In this document: in pieces, positions 13,113 to 24,600 of the stretch
Layout of the letters: each line of letters begins with the position of its first letter
Numbering within the stretch: the stretch's first letter is position 1
NCBI GenBank assembly: GCA_022749755.1
Contig: CM040441.1
Location: 24,371,603 to 24,435,602, forward strand
Reading direction: 5' to 3'
DNA length: 64,000 nucleotides
DNA from: Azadirachta indica
Lineage: Eukaryota > Streptophyta > Magnoliopsida > Sapindales > Meliaceae
Notes under the pieces: generated by a model
What the model was told of the DNA's origin: nothing
Database searches by the model: none
The model's input: only the letters and a program-made list of their open reading frames with translations
Position numbers and translations under genes: made by a program

Positions 13113-13344
13113 TCTTACTTGAGTTAGTTTTTTCTGAGCAAACAGGACAGATAGCTGATTGAAGCATTAGGCAATCTGTTTCATATATGATCTGGTTCAA
13201 CTAGCAATGTTGGTCTAGGTATTGAAGCCATAATGTTGAATCTTGTTCGTTCATTACATCTTTTAAATAAAGTTTTATCACATACAATAATGACTTCCGA
13301 TATCTTTCGCCAAAAAGGTAATGGATACCTTCTGCAGACTAAAG

Positions 13345-14075
13345 TGTACCTTCTGAAGACTGCAAAGACACTCATAAATGGCTTCTGGTCCTCCTCTCCT
13401 TTGAAGTTGGATACATATAATTAACATTGGTGTGCATTTTAAGTAGAAAATGAATTTAGTCAAAAATTCAAAAACACAATCAAAATTGAAGTCATTTCCA
13501 TTGGCGATGAATTGGTATGCATTTGACATAGAAAAATGAATTTATCTAGACCTTTTAAAGGTCTGAGAACTTAAAGCCAAAAGTAGCATCTTAAACAAAT
13601 TCTGTGTCCCCGAAAGGAGCAAGCTTACAAACAACATCATTTAAACTAAGTTAACATCAACATATCAAATCTCTCTCTTTGTCTCTCTCTTTCTCTCTGA
13701 GTATAGGTTTCAGGAAAGAAAAAGAAGTAAATTATACCTATTGTGGTCTACAGCATAATGTACATCATCAATAGTATAACAACCTTCTTGAAGAAAGAAG
13801 GGGCCAATTATCCATGCATCCATCTCATTTAGTGTTGAAACAGCAGCATCTGGTTCCTATAGAAATTAGGCAGCCTTAGATCATGATGTAATGAAATTTT
13901 TAAGTTGTAATATTACTAACAGTACATTATCATAACAATTAAAAGTAATCATTCTTGCCTGTGGAAAATGAACATGTAATGTTGAATCACCTTTTAAAAC
14001 TACTACGAATTGAGTATTCTCAACCGTATTAGCTATAGTAAAGAGGTTTTTACAGATAAATTTATTTGAAACCAC
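13345..14075 (-). pseudogene. Fragment of At1g18270-like multidomain aldolase gene: DUF1537 N-terminal exons
   Basis: Three minus-strand exon remnants appear in the right order. At about 14065-13957: ICKNLFTIANTVENTQFVVV then LKGDSTLHVHFPQ. At 13856-13738: EPDAAVSTLNEMDAWIIGPF then FLQEGCYTIDDVHYAVDHN, flanked by TATAG| and |GTATAA. At about 13415-13347: QLQRRGGPEAIYECLCSLQK, ending AAG|GTACAC. They match the start of the DUF1537 (four-carbon acid sugar kinase-like) region of the plant protein typified by At1g18270, where GDSTLRGHFP and EADAAV are conserved. Upstream dehydrogenase-like and downstream aldolase exons are absent here. Splice sites look intact, but the gene cannot be whole. These exons are the ones missing from the 41-46 kb pseudogene. 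Confidence 0.7.
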
Positions 14076-14199
14076 TGGCTTGTAAAAGTTAATCCTCCAC
14101 TTAGAAATAAAGTCTCAAAGAAGTTGGTGGGAAGAAAATTTTAACCAAGAACCATATTTTTCATGGTAGTGAGAAATGATATTAGGAATTAAATACCAT

Positions 14200-14870
14200 C
14201 CACATTTAGAGAAAGCAAGTTGCCTTTTCAGAGCTTAGTGCTCTAGAGTTTGTCAAAATGAAAAAGCATAAAGTCTTTTTCCTGAACTGCTAAATAAGTG
14301 ACTCAACGCTCCTGTAGAGGATAACCCACATTAAAGAAACTTGAGAGCAAAAGCTCCTTGATTCAATTAATTTATTGTCTTCTTTAGTCACTGCCAAAGA
14401 ACCAAATAATGTCAATCATAGAACTATCTAAGATTTTTGAACTAAGAATTTTTATCAAGTGACACAAATACCAAACAACAAAAATTCAAACGATGATTAC
14501 ACTCCATAATCAATAAGAAGAAGCAACTATAGGAAAGCAGTCATCTGCCAAAAAGGCAACAGAACAACCACCATCACATAATAAAAGTCTAACTTATCCT
14601 AACTTCAGATTAATTGCTATAACTTGTAAACCCATAAATAACAAACAGAAACCATCAAAGTCAATCAACTTAGTAGAGAAGTAAACCTTAGGTTGGAATT
14701 AATTTAGGGCTCTCGACAGAAGTTAGAGAGCCTCTGACCATGAATCCGAGACTGCCCTGACAACAACTTAGTCATAGCATAATTCGACGGTCAAACTCTA
14801 CTCTGTGATTAAGCGACCGAATCTAACTCTACTGTTGAGGAAATTGGGTTTAATTTACCGCTAAAAAATA
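14200..14870 (-). pseudogene. Three-exon family, divergent minus-strand copy (exons 1-2)
   Basis: The minus strand of 14860-14600 aligns with plus 25980-26200: AATTATGCTATGACTAAGTTG, GTTTACTTCTCTACT, AAGTTGATTGA, TTTGATGGTTTCT. Exon 2 follows a TTTGGCAG acceptor at about 14390 and contains the AAGGAGCTTTTG word of the family, but is full of stops. It is the partner of the 26.0-26.75 kb copy, in a third sub-group whose exon 1 starts MTKLPSGPPKRA. Confidence 0.45.
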
Positions 14871-14873
14871 TTA

Positions 14874-14905
14874 TAATTTAATTTAATTTAATTTAATTTA
14901 ATTTA
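14874..14905. repeat. (TTTAA)n microsatellite
   Basis: About six TTTAA/ATTTA units in a row directly upstream of the minus-strand family fragment. Confidence 0.85.
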
Positions 14906-16750
14906 GGGATGTCAACAAAAATCCGAACTGAATTTATCATTACTTTTTACTAGAAATTCTTAAATTAAAACCAATAAATTTTACATTATCTTTTTTCTAT
15001 ATTTTACAATTTTTTTGACAAAAAAAAATCCATATCACAATTGTTTGTTAGTTATTGTTAAATCCATTGAATTGATTGAAACTACGTAATTGGTTTTATT
15101 TAATTAATAATTTCTATATAAATTTAATTATTTGGTTTCTTATAAGCGAACCGGAAAAAAAAAAGAAAGGTTTCTTAATAATGTCCGTTAATAATTTCCT
15201 ATAATTAACATAATCCTAGCTGGATAACAAATAACAACGGTAGTTGATATGAAAGAAAACTCGGCCTCCCCAATTAATTTTATTGTCTGCGCTTTCTTCT
15301 TCCTCTTCTTCTCAGAGAGCCATTATTATTACTACTCAGAAAACTCTCATCTTCTTTTTCCTCTTTGCTTAAAAGAAAGAAAGGGATGTTGTTTTGGTTG
15401 GGTTTCTTGGGCTTGGGTTCTGGTTCGATCACTGACAGAGGGATTCAGAGAGAAAAAGAAGAAGATTTCATGTACGCATGCATGCGTTCCCACAAAAGAA
15501 AAGAAACGCCATCGCCATTTTTCTCTGCCAATCAGCCCCAATGAAGCCCAAGGAACCCGACTGCAACAACACCCTCAATTAATTACTTACTTCCCCAACA
15601 TTAATTAATTTCATATATTCCTCTCCTTTTTGGCGTATATATATAGATATATAAAAATGTAATTATCAAAACTCTTCTTGCACTTTATGTTTTCTTCTTG
15701 TGTATTAATTGCATGTGTTCATACTAATGATGTACCATATGTTTTCTTATTGTGTGTGTTCATATTAATGACATATAATGTGTGGTTTAAACAAAATTTC
15801 TGATCATTCATATCTAAATTCTTAATTTCCTTCTCAATCATAAAGCATTAATCAAAATTCATGTAAAGTAAGAATTAATCCTCCATGTGTTATTCATATA
15901 TTACAGAGTTTCTTTTAGTACGCTATCCTACCAAATTCATCCTAAAGCATTATCAATTCTATATTACTATATATATATATATATATATATATTTCTTCAC
16001 CAATACCATCCAAAATAAGTACCCTCAAATTCATCCCAAATCAATATTTTAACTAAGATTTCATGCATTGTTGTTTTCTAAGAATAATTCATAAGAGATT
16101 ATTCAAACATTAAGGATGGATGTTCTCCAAAACAGCCTAAAGCCAACGCCGAGCATTAATAAAGCTCAAGCTTCTTGCTCAACACAAGCCAACTGATTTT
16201 ACAGTTAATATGATTTTTCTTGGCAATTTTAATTTACAAGCGATTTCCGATTTTTGTTATATATATGGGTAGTCAAAATAAAACGTAACAAAGTGAATTG
16301 AACCCACAAGTATAAACCAACAAATTAATTCAAACCTTCTTAAACACATACATGATTAATTAGAATATAACGTTTATTTCTTGGTCAATTTTAATTTATA
16401 TATCGGATTTGGATACAGAAATTGGATACGCCCACGTACGCTTTCAACTATGACTTGTCTCCCTACTCAAAAAAAGCATTGATTTTCTACTAGCTCGATC
16501 TAAGTGTACTAATAAAATAAACAAATTAAGCAATGTAACACTTGTTTTAAAGTCAGAATCCGAAAAATCCTTTAACACTTACACAGCAACCAAAAACAAT
16601 TTAATTAATAATAAAGAGTTGGATCATATATACATCAAAATTTACGAAACCGAATAAACTGACTTTATTAATTGTTGATATACATATTAATACTGTGCGA
16701 TACATAGAAGTGTGGTACACAAAATCTAATGTCCTATATACGAAATCTTT
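14906..16750. other. Intergenic DNA between family fragment and GDSL pseudogene
   Basis: I can support no gene here. A plus-strand open frame at 15249-15608 (119 codons) is low-complexity, rich in Phe, Ser and Lys, and resembles a CT/GA-rich leader; I do not call it. A (TA)n run lies at about 15968-15991. Confidence 0.5.
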
Positions 16751-16803
16751 GAAATTGTAGAGCTAGCTAGCTTTGAGCTAGAGTTTGCTTGCTTCTCGAT
16801 CGT

Positions 16804-17779
16804 CTACATAACGCAGTGGTCAACATTTGGAAGACGAATCTCTGGCTGAATAAAGTTATTTCCACTGATGACCTTTTCCACAATGTATTTGTTTGCTTCC
16901 TCGCTAAGATGAAATCCGTCTTCTCGAAACAACACCTTCGGATCGTTCGACTTGTCGCGTAGAAGATCCATGAAAGCGTTGTAGTAATCAGTATATAGTA
17001 CCTGCTGCTGGGACTGAGAGTAGGAAACACTACTACTGTCTCCAAGTTCAGACCACGCTTGCGAAATTGCACGCTTGAGGTGATGATTGTGATTCTTGGC
17101 AAGGATGTTGAGCCCAGTATGGCAGTCGTCTATGTCCAAAGCCGCTGGATTGGTGTCGTTAAGCAGAGAAATGTAGCCTGGGAAACATCCTAATGGTAGC
17201 ATTCCAGGGACTAAGATATTGGATACACCAGCTGCTTTTCTGATTTCTGACAACATGTCTATGATGTTCCAGGGACTAATGTTCTCCAACTTGTACGATG
17301 GATTTGCCACTTGAGAACGCGTACTTGTAATCGTTGCTTCCGACATCCACCACGAATAAAGCCCTCCGAAATATCTGTCGACAATGGAGACGATCTGAGT
17401 TGCAGACAAGCGGGAGATAACTGCCGAAGGAAACAAGCTGTGATGTTATGGAGTCTGCTGATGGAACTTGAATGTGATTCTCTCGAAGAAAGCGTTTGCT
17501 AAGAACCATAGCATTTTCAGTAGCGAAGGTGGCGCCGTAGGGGAGTTGGTGATGTTGTTGCTGTGAAAGTGAATAGGGTTGTGGAGAAGGAAGATGGAAG
17601 GAAGAAGCGAGTTGATCGATGATGAGATGAGAGCCTGGAGAAGAATCTCTGACGCCAAAGCTGTATATGGCGTTAAAAGGACATCCCTTGATAACTTGTG
17701 CATCACAGCAAGTGATGAATAAGAGAGATGATAGCTGGATTATTGCTACAAGAATCTTGAAAGAGTAGAGAGAAGCCAT
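16804..17779 (-). pseudogene. GDSL-type esterase/lipase pseudogene, intronless and frameshifted
   Basis: GDSL lipases are secreted SGNH-fold hydrolases. The first frame (17779-17276, 167 codons) has a signal peptide of about 27 residues, then AIYSFGVRDSSPGSHL where the family has FGDS(L/I).DTGN, then GATFATENAMVLSKRFL and the block III motif VVDVGSNDYKYAFSSGKS. It stops at TAG 17276. The next frame continues without a gap: PWNIIDMLSEIRKAAG, ILVPGMLPLGCFPGYIS, VLYTDYYNAFMDLL, and block V DGFHLSEEANKYIVEKV with the catalytic Asp/His pair, ending at 16804. So one base is gained or lost at about 17280-17290. Joined length is about 325 residues against a usual 360-390: the segment between blocks I and II and the one before block V are short. 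The GDS nucleophile motif is not preserved. Family members normally have several introns; here there are none, suggesting a retrocopy. Confidence 0.8.
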
Positions 17780-17809
17780 GGTATGTTGAGCTTGTAAGTT
17801 GTAACACAG

Positions 17810-17836
17810 AGAAAGAGAGAGAGAGAGAGAGAGAGG
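17810..17836. repeat. (GA)n microsatellite in the GDSL leader
   Basis: About a dozen GA units lie 30-60 bases upstream of the GDSL start codon, where a 5' untranslated leader would be. Confidence 0.85.
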
Positions 17837-17859
17837 CGTAGATAAATTACGTTAAAATA

Positions 17860-18240
17860 TATCAGTACTGTATTTATAACAAGCTAAGGCAAATCCTAGT
17901 CTTTTAGGGTAATAGTAAGTAACTAAAACTCTAATAATATATCCACCTTCCTGGAAGGTTAAAGAAACTGCTCTTCGTTTTACGCTGCAACATTAGGATT
18001 AATTTCCATTTCCCTTTCTGATCAGGAGTCCGCGTAAATATATATACATATATATATATATATATATTTAAGTAAGTCTGATGAATTTTTAATTCTACTT
18101 TAATTCTGGTGAGGGAAGGAGTTTTAGGAAAATTAATAGGGATCAGTAAGTATATCTATGTCCGAAACTTGAAATTGAAATTGAAATAATCAAACCGTAG
18201 TTAGTAGAAATAATATATCCAGTTGTTGACTAACCAAAAG
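17860..18240. other. Upstream region of the GDSL pseudogene
   Basis: There is no coding sequence. A TATTTATAAC word at about 17870 could be a former TATA box for the minus-strand GDSL gene. A (TA)n tract lies at about 18040-18068. Confidence 0.4.
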
Positions 18241-19350
18241 AATTAAAAAGTCTAAAATATCTTTGCTTTCACTTTTTAAATTTAAATTGAAGCTTTTAAT
18301 ATATTTTAACTAGAGAGTAATGCTACTACCACTCCTTTATTTTGCATATAAAATATGATTTCTTGTGTATATAACTTTTTTTATTAGATAAACTTACATA
18401 AAAGTAAAAGACAAAATTTAATTAAATTTTACATATTTTCTTATTTAAAAATTATTTGCTTTTATGGAAAATTATTCAAGTGTTAGTTTAATACACTAAA
18501 AAACTTATAATCAATAGCAGTCATTATTTAAATTAAAAAAGTAAAAGAAAATGAAATGTCAGAATTTACAAATTAAAATATTTAATAATTTACTTTTTAA
18601 TCAAATTTAGAAAATGTAAATATATGTCTTCGTACTAATTAAAAAAGGTGAATTAACAGTATTTATTTATTACAAATATAAAGAATCAAAATTATTGTTT
18701 ATATTTCTTAATTTTAATTAAATTAAATTATTTAAAAATATATAAAAATATATCTATTTTTTAATTTTTTATTTACTTGACACTGTATTTTTAATTCACA
18801 TGTTATAATTTATTATTCTTATTTTATTTAAAATGAGAATAGTTGAAGGATTAAATTTTTTATATAGTAATTAAGTATAAATAATTATCATTTTCATTTA
18901 TTACCTCATGAATCATGGAATAAATGCTAAAAACATTCTAATGACAATCAACTTATCATTTTTTTTTATTCTTAATTTATTGTGGGTAATTTTTTTCTAA
19001 ATCGAAGGTCATTTTTTATTTTCATTGTTTGTTTGGTTATATTAACAATCATTTTCATACAAAGTCTTGCCTAGAGAAATCTTATCAAAATAATCAAGTA
19101 ATATATCAAATCTTATTAATCACGGCTCATTTTTTATAGCAATAAGTAAAAGACAAAACACAGCAAATATTCATTTACCATTTACTGAAATCAAACTTTT
19201 GAAATCAAATTTTCACTAAAAATTAAGTTTTGATTACTCAACTCGTAAGAGTTGTAATTTTTAATCTTTGAAAATTTAATTAAAATAAAGTTTGATTAAA
19301 GATTACTTTTCACGAATCTCACATTTTTCTTTCAAAAGTTAAGGATAAAT
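18241..19350. repeat. AT-rich repeat, inverted partial copy
   Basis: On the minus strand this matches the right half of the 9.1-11.95 and 29.4-32.47 kb repeats: GTAGTAGCATTACTCTCTAG, the TAAACTTACNTAAAA and TTTTATGGAAAATTATTCA stretches, and near 18.96-19.3 kb the rest of the segment. Like the 29.4 kb copy (and unlike the 9.1 kb one) it continues past the GTTAAAAAAATAT border into AAAAAGTGAAAG. There are no genes in it. From 19.35 to 19.98 kb the AT-rich DNA has no match I can see. Confidence 0.55.
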
Positions 19351-20039
19351 TTCTGAAAAATTATTTCTAAGAAATATAACCAAATAAATTTTAAAAACAT
19401 TAAAACATGAGTTTTAATTAGAAAAATATTTTAAGCTTATAAATGTAAATTTCTTTCTAAGAGGTGGAGTAGAATAAGCCAGTTGAAACATAATAATTAT
19501 AGTCAGCTGTGTAATACATTGTATGTCCCATAATAGGTCCAATTCTTCTCCCCCAAAATGTGTGTATTAAATTTTTTGATATTGTTGCAAGTTAAAATAG
19601 TAAAATAACAAAAGCCATCACCAACATAACATTATTTGAAATATTAGCTCAAAAAGTTATATGAAATTGTTTAAAAGTAATACAGGTAAAAACAAAAATT
19701 AAATTGAAAACATATATAAATCAAAATATGTATGCATTTGAAAATTAATTTGACACAAATTTTAATAGAACAAAACTTATGAATATCATTGGATAAAATT
19801 ATAGCAAATTTTTTAAAATAAACATAAATAAAATATTATCGAAAAATTAAATTAATAAAGTATTCTTTACAAATAAATATTAAACTTATGTAATTAAAAA
19901 TACGGTGTTATAAGTTTTTTGGTTCTATAAACTCATTTAGTAAAAGTATAAATTAATAAGAACGAAATAATGAAATTAATGTGTTACTATTATGAAACTG
20001 AGGGGTTTGGGTTCAATTGTGGATCCGAGTGTAACTCGG

Positions 20040-20100
20040 ATGCGGAGTCGGATACGGATTCTAAATTAGTTAGTCACCGTTGAAGCTATAAAATCCCTAG
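20040..20100 (+). promoter_or_regulatory. Core promoter of the 20.2 kb family member
   Basis: TAGTTAGTCACCGTTGAAGC is followed by TATAAAATCCCTAG, with the TATA box at about 20087 roughly 100 bases before the first ATG. The same module, GTTACCGTTAAAGC then TATAAATAAAAT, stands before the 27.8 kb copy, and a shorter form is at the left edge of the window. Confidence 0.55.
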
Positions 20101-20191
20101 CCCTCAAATCAATTTCCCTCCCTCTCCACAGAGCAAACCAAACAGCAATTCAATTCCGTTCCTCTGCAACTCACTTTCAGTAACCGGACCC

Positions 20192-21184
20192 ATGGAATCA
20201 TCTTCTCCTCCCTTCTTTTCCCATCTCCAACACCCTCCATCCACCCACTCTTCCTCTTCGGCTTCCCATAAACGCCATTTTTCCGTTAATCCCTCCTTTG
20301 CCGACGAACCACAATCCAGGGCAAAGAAAAACACCACACCCCCATACTCCTCCGCCAAGACCGCCCAAGAGGGGAGTAGCAGATCCCATCTTTCTGTTTG
20401 TAATTTTGGTTTATAGTTCGTGTAATTGTTGTGTGTTCTTGTTATTGACTAATGATTTTCTGAATTTCCCAGCTTACTGAAATCTTGCTTCTGGTTTTCT
20501 TGTTTTGTTTCATGGTAAAGATTCTTGGGTCAAATAAGATTTTCATGTTTTTGATTTCTTTATGGTTTTCTGTTTTTATGTGGTTTGAGGATTTTCAAGT
20601 CTTCATTCAATTGGAGGACTAGAGTTGTCAGTTTTAATGTTTCTGAATGTGATCTTTAGTAATGGGTGTATGGCAGTGGTTGAAAGAGATGACAAATTGT
20701 GTAAGGGAGGTTACTTGGTTGGGGGATCAACTTTTGTCCTACGTAGAATATTGTGCCAATGCACAGAAGGGTATCAACACTGACAGTCCATACGCAGACA
20801 ATTGTTGCACTGGCCAGAAAAAGAGCCATTATTCAACAATGGTATTAATATTCTTTCATGGTATTATCTCTGTTAGCTTGTGTCTTGTTACCGATAAAAT
20901 TGGTGAAAATACAGAAATCTGATTCTTGGTCATGACTCGAGTGAAATAATCACAATTGTAGATGTAATGATTTCATTTTTTCACATACCTCTGTTAGTTT
21001 AATTTGTGATGATTAAATGATTGTTTAATATACGCAACGCCTTTTTCTATAGGAAAATGCACTTACTGAAACTGTCACCATTGAAAATAAAGGAGAGGTG
21101 TTGATCATTAATGTGAAGTGCCCATGTGGTGCGGGTTATGAAGTTCTTCTCTTAGAAGGAGTAAGCTACTACAAGCTCTTGTAG
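20192..21184 (+). CDS. Three-exon VKCPCG family, best member of sub-group II (exons 2-3 open)
   Basis: Function unknown. Exon 2 (20677-20841, after TATGGCAG and before GTATTA) is 55 codons with no stop: WLKEMTNCVREVTWLGDQLL, SYVEYCANAQKGINTDSPYA, then a Cys/Gln/Lys-rich end. Exon 3 (21053-21184, after TTCTATAG) is 43 codons plus TAG: ENALTETVTIENKGEVLI, INVKCPCGAGYEVLLLEG, VSYYKLL. Both introns fall in phase 0, as in the 34 kb copy. Exon 1 is uncertain: the ATG at 20192 opens a Ser/Pro/His-rich frame (MESSSPPFFSHLQHPPSTHS), whereas the family motif TPPPRPPKRG before the GTAGCA donor at 20376 is one frame away, so the start is probably broken. No membrane segment is seen in exons 2-3. The paired Cys (KCPC) could bind metal, but that is a guess. 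A live gene is possible; a recent pseudogene is as likely. Confidence 0.45.
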
Positions 21185-22030
21185 AAGTAGCAGATAGTTG
21201 GCCCAACCACTACACATGAAGGACTAAACATTTTTTGTATTGCAGTTTGTTTTGCCATTTGCTGTTTATATATATGTTTTCTTTTAGCTTTTGATGCTGC
21301 CTTCTTAAGGTAGAGCACTAGTCACTCTTGAGGGGTCTGGTTCTAGTTACAATACATATCAATTTGAGATTTACAACTTCTACCATTTGATAGCTTTTGT
21401 ACATGATATCATTTAGTTCAATACATAAGAATTTTTTCTGGTGGCCATTAGGAATGGAGTGCTAATACTAGTTACGAGTCAATTTGATTAGTTCAGTACA
21501 TATGAATTTTGTTGTTCTGTTTCTATTGCCTGGTTAGATACTCTTGGAAATTAAAAAATAGTTCCTTCCACATGCGTTGTTGGTTTCAGAAATAAATGTC
21601 CTGATAATGTATAAACTAGGAGTCAAATTTCTTTTTCTTCTTTGCTTTTAGTTTACTGCTTATTAAACACAAACTAACAAAAATAGTTGCATGAAAGAAT
21701 ATCAATATCATCAATTGCTGCATCATTGTTTTGTTGTGGAGTATGCATTCATTGTGTTGATTGTCAGTGTTTATACCCTTCTCTGCATTGTGTCACACTA
21801 TTTGAATTTACCTCAAACTCTAGACAAATTCAATTCAGTTAATTTTGGAGAGTTTTTCGTTAGTTAAAGATTTTACTATTAAAAAGGGAATTGGTCATCC
21901 CTTTACAAACTGGTTAAGAACTAGAGCCGTTCTCCTGATGAGGTCAAGGCAGACTGAAACTAGTAACTGAGTATGTAAGAGTTCTTAGGAAAATCATTGT
22001 AAAATTGTACTACTTGTGAAACTCCTTCAA
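20800..22030 (+). repeat. Direct duplication, left copy (exon 2 end and 3' flank)
   Basis: The end of exon 2, exon 3 and about 0.85 kb of 3' flank are repeated at 23690-24600. Shared landmarks are CTATTTGA-free flank words such as TTCTTAAGGTAGAGCACTAG, TTTTTTCTGGTGGCCATTAG, GTCAATTTGATTAGTTCAGT and GATGAGGTCAAGGCAGA. The right copy has lost exon 3. Confidence 0.55.
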
Positions 22031-22799
22031 TAAAAATACTACATTAATTTATAACAATATGCATTATTTGACAACTTTTATTGTTTTGATCCTTGGAAGC
22101 TGTAATTCAATATTCTAACATCAAATCAAGATTAAGATAAGCAATATAAAGCATACAGATGTGATGTCAACTTATTCAAGGTGACTAGAAACTTGCTTTT
22201 TGTCTTTTAGCTTCTCTCCTAGGACTTGTATTTCTAATATACTTATGTGATCGGGATATAAGAAAATGTTTAGACAGATGCATGCTTGTATATATTAAGC
22301 ACGTAGCTTGTTTGTGTCATTGATAGGTTCAGCTCAGGTAATCGAGGAGTATCCATTAGCCACATGCTTGTACTAAGTAGCTTATTTCAAGATGTTTGTT
22401 GAGCTGGTAAATGTATTAATTCTTTCCCACAGAGTGCTTGGAAATTAGTTAATGGATAAATATATTTTGTATTGAATACATATTACGTTCTGCACCAGGC
22501 TGTTTCTAAGAAGCAGCTTGTGTTGAGTGCTTGAGCTTCAGTGATGTTGGATTAACCTGTTTTGAAGGTAATTTAATCAGGTATGTAATTGACGGGAGGA
22601 GATATACGGAGACACTAGGGGCTCTTTATTGCGAGAGAACAAGAATGAGTAGTCAATCTTTAGAGTATCTAATGCTTGCGATTTTCTCCTTCAACGTTTC
22701 AGGTCTAAGCTTCACTTAATTTCCTGACAGATTTTTTCACGAGTCCCCATAATTCTTCAATTTACGTTCAATAGAAAAATAACATTTATGCTTTTGAGC

Positions 22800-23660
22800 T
22801 ACGCTATACCTATCTTGCAATATTGCAATTAGATTGATCGAGTAGCCATTTGTGGTTACCAAGCTTCATCAATTTTTTTGAGAAGATGATCCTTATACTT
22901 CCTTCTTGATGCACAACTTCCTATGTTTCCAATATTATATCTTCTCTGGTTTACAAGTAAAATAAAATTTTGAATGTTTTTAATGGTTAACATAATAAAT
23001 CTTCCAAAATTCATTAAGGGATGTATAGAGAGAAGGCCAGAGGGGTGTATATGAAAATTGAAGTGAACACCGAGGTGTGGAAGGCTTGTATGGAATGTCT
23101 CAGTAGCCTCAGGAAAGATCTAATCCATGTTATGGCTTTTGCGAAAGAAGCCATGAAAGTTGTTCCAAGAAAGATGCATCTATTTGGTTCATTTGGAAAA
23201 GCATGAAGATATGTACATTCATATGGTAAATAAAGAATACTAATAATGTCTGTTGTTTGATCATCTTCATTATATTCCATTTTCAGGATTTGCATGCCTT
23301 GAGCTCAAAGAAAGGTGTTTCCTGATGGTTCACAGAGCTTCTAGTCTGGCAATGGAACTCATAAAGGATTCATCTTGGGATTATTGCTAACTAGTTTTAC
23401 AAGTAAAATAAAAATTTTAAATGTTTTTAATCTACGTAATAAATATTCTAAAATTCATAGACTAGGGATGTATACAGAGAGGGATATATATGAAAATTCA
23501 ATGTGAACATCGAGGTGCAGAAGGCTTATATGGAATCTCTCGATCAGCAACCTCAAAAAAGATCTAATCCATGTCATGGCTTCTACGAAGGAAGCCAATG
23601 AAGTCGTTGCAGAAAAGATGTGTCTATTTGGTTCATTTGGAAAAGCATGAAGATATGTAC
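22800..23660 (+). pseudogene. Two tandem copies of the C-terminal end of the At1g18270-like class II aldolase
   Basis: First copy: 22850-22940 matches the intron that precedes the aldolase exon at 42.5 kb, then 23055-23206 encodes VNTEVWKACMECLSSLRKDL, IHVMAFAKEAMKVVPRKMHL, FGSFGKA and TGA. Second copy: 23286-23400 begins DLHALSSKKGV and then breaks, followed by a second tail at 23480-23650 ending KKDLIHVMASTKEANEV, VAEKMCLFGSFGKA, TGA. This is the last part of the class II ketose-bisphosphate aldolase domain in At1g18270-type proteins, where NTEVRKAYM and LHGASG are conserved. The catalytic and zinc-binding part of the domain is absent, so neither copy can be active. Confidence 0.65.
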
Positions 23661-23689
23661 ATAGATATCAAAAGTAAAGAACACCAATA

Positions 23690-24600
23690 ATGTCTGTTGC
23701 ATTGGCCACAAAAAGAACAACTATTCAACAATGTTATTAATATTCTTTCTTACAATTATCTCTATTAGTTTGTGTTTTACTACTGATGAAGTTGTTGAAA
23801 ATTCAGAATTCAGATTCTTTTGTTCCAGGTTACTAATGAAGTAACAAACCGATTCACGTAAAGGACTAAACATTCTCTGTATTGCAGATTAGTTTTGACA
23901 TTTGTTGCGTTTATATATATGATTTGCTTTTTTTTTTTTTCTTTAGCTTTTGAGGATGCTGTCTTAAGGTAAAGCACTAGTCACTCCTGAGGAGGCTTGT
24001 CTCAGTTAGGATACTCATCAATTTGAGATTTACAGCTTTTATTGTTTGATAGCTTTTGTGTATAACATTGTCTAGTGCAATATGTACGAATTTTTTCTGG
24101 TAGCCATTAGGAATAGAGTACTAATAGTAGTTAGGAGTCAATTTGATTAGTTCAGTGTATATGATTCTTTTGTTGTTGTGTTCGTATTGCCGAAATAGAC
24201 ATTCATGGAAGTTAAAAAATGGTTCCACATGCGTTACTAGTTGGGTTCAAAAATAAATGCCCTGATAGTGTGTATACTTGAAGTCAAATTTCCTTTTCTT
24301 CTTCACTTTTAGTTTTACTACCAATTTAAAGACAAGCTAACAAAAATAATTGCACGAAAGAATATTATTATCATTAATTGTTGCATCATTGCTTTTGTTG
24401 TGGAGCATGCATTGGTTCTCGTTGATTGTTAGTAGTTGAATATGTCACTACATTTTGTCACAAAAATAATTAATTGTCAGTATTTTTATAGAGTTGTTCT
24501 CTTGATGAGATCAAGGCAGATCGAAACCAAGAAGCAAATATGCAAGAGTTCTTGGAAAAATAATTATAAAATTGTATATGTTATCCTAAAACAAATATTG
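23690..24600 (+). repeat. Direct duplication, right copy, of family 3' region
   Basis: It begins inside exon 2 (TTGCATTGGCCACAAAAAGA, ACTATTCAACAATG) and continues through the intron and 3' flank in the same order as 20800-22030. Exon 3 itself has been deleted. It lies immediately after the two aldolase tails, so these were inserted or duplicated between the two copies. Confidence 0.5.

Larger units (their letters stand above)
11990..13115. other. Nuclear plastid DNA insert (NUPT), decayed
   Basis: The block contains a recognisable plastid trnL-CAA (minus) and part of plastid ndhH (plus), set in sequence that looks like plastid spacer. Both genes are damaged by substitutions and stops, so this is a nuclear copy. 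The two genes are not adjacent in a standard plastome (trnL-CAA is beside ndhB in the inverted repeat, ndhH in the small single-copy region), so the insert is a mosaic or was rearranged. The limits are approximate. A (TA)n run sits at about 12474-12493. Confidence 0.75.

Noticed and set aside
13233..13424. Plus-strand frame across the DUF1537 fragment
   Set aside because: It is antisense to the recognised exon QLQRRGGPEAIYECLCS and lacks any motif.
15249..15608. 119-codon plus-strand open frame
   Set aside because: Low-complexity Phe/Ser/Lys-rich translation, CT- and GA-rich DNA, overlapping frame on the other strand, no motif or repeat elsewhere.
16767..17102. Second minus-strand frame across the GDSL region
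   Set aside because: The GDSL frame has block motifs over the same bases; this one has none.
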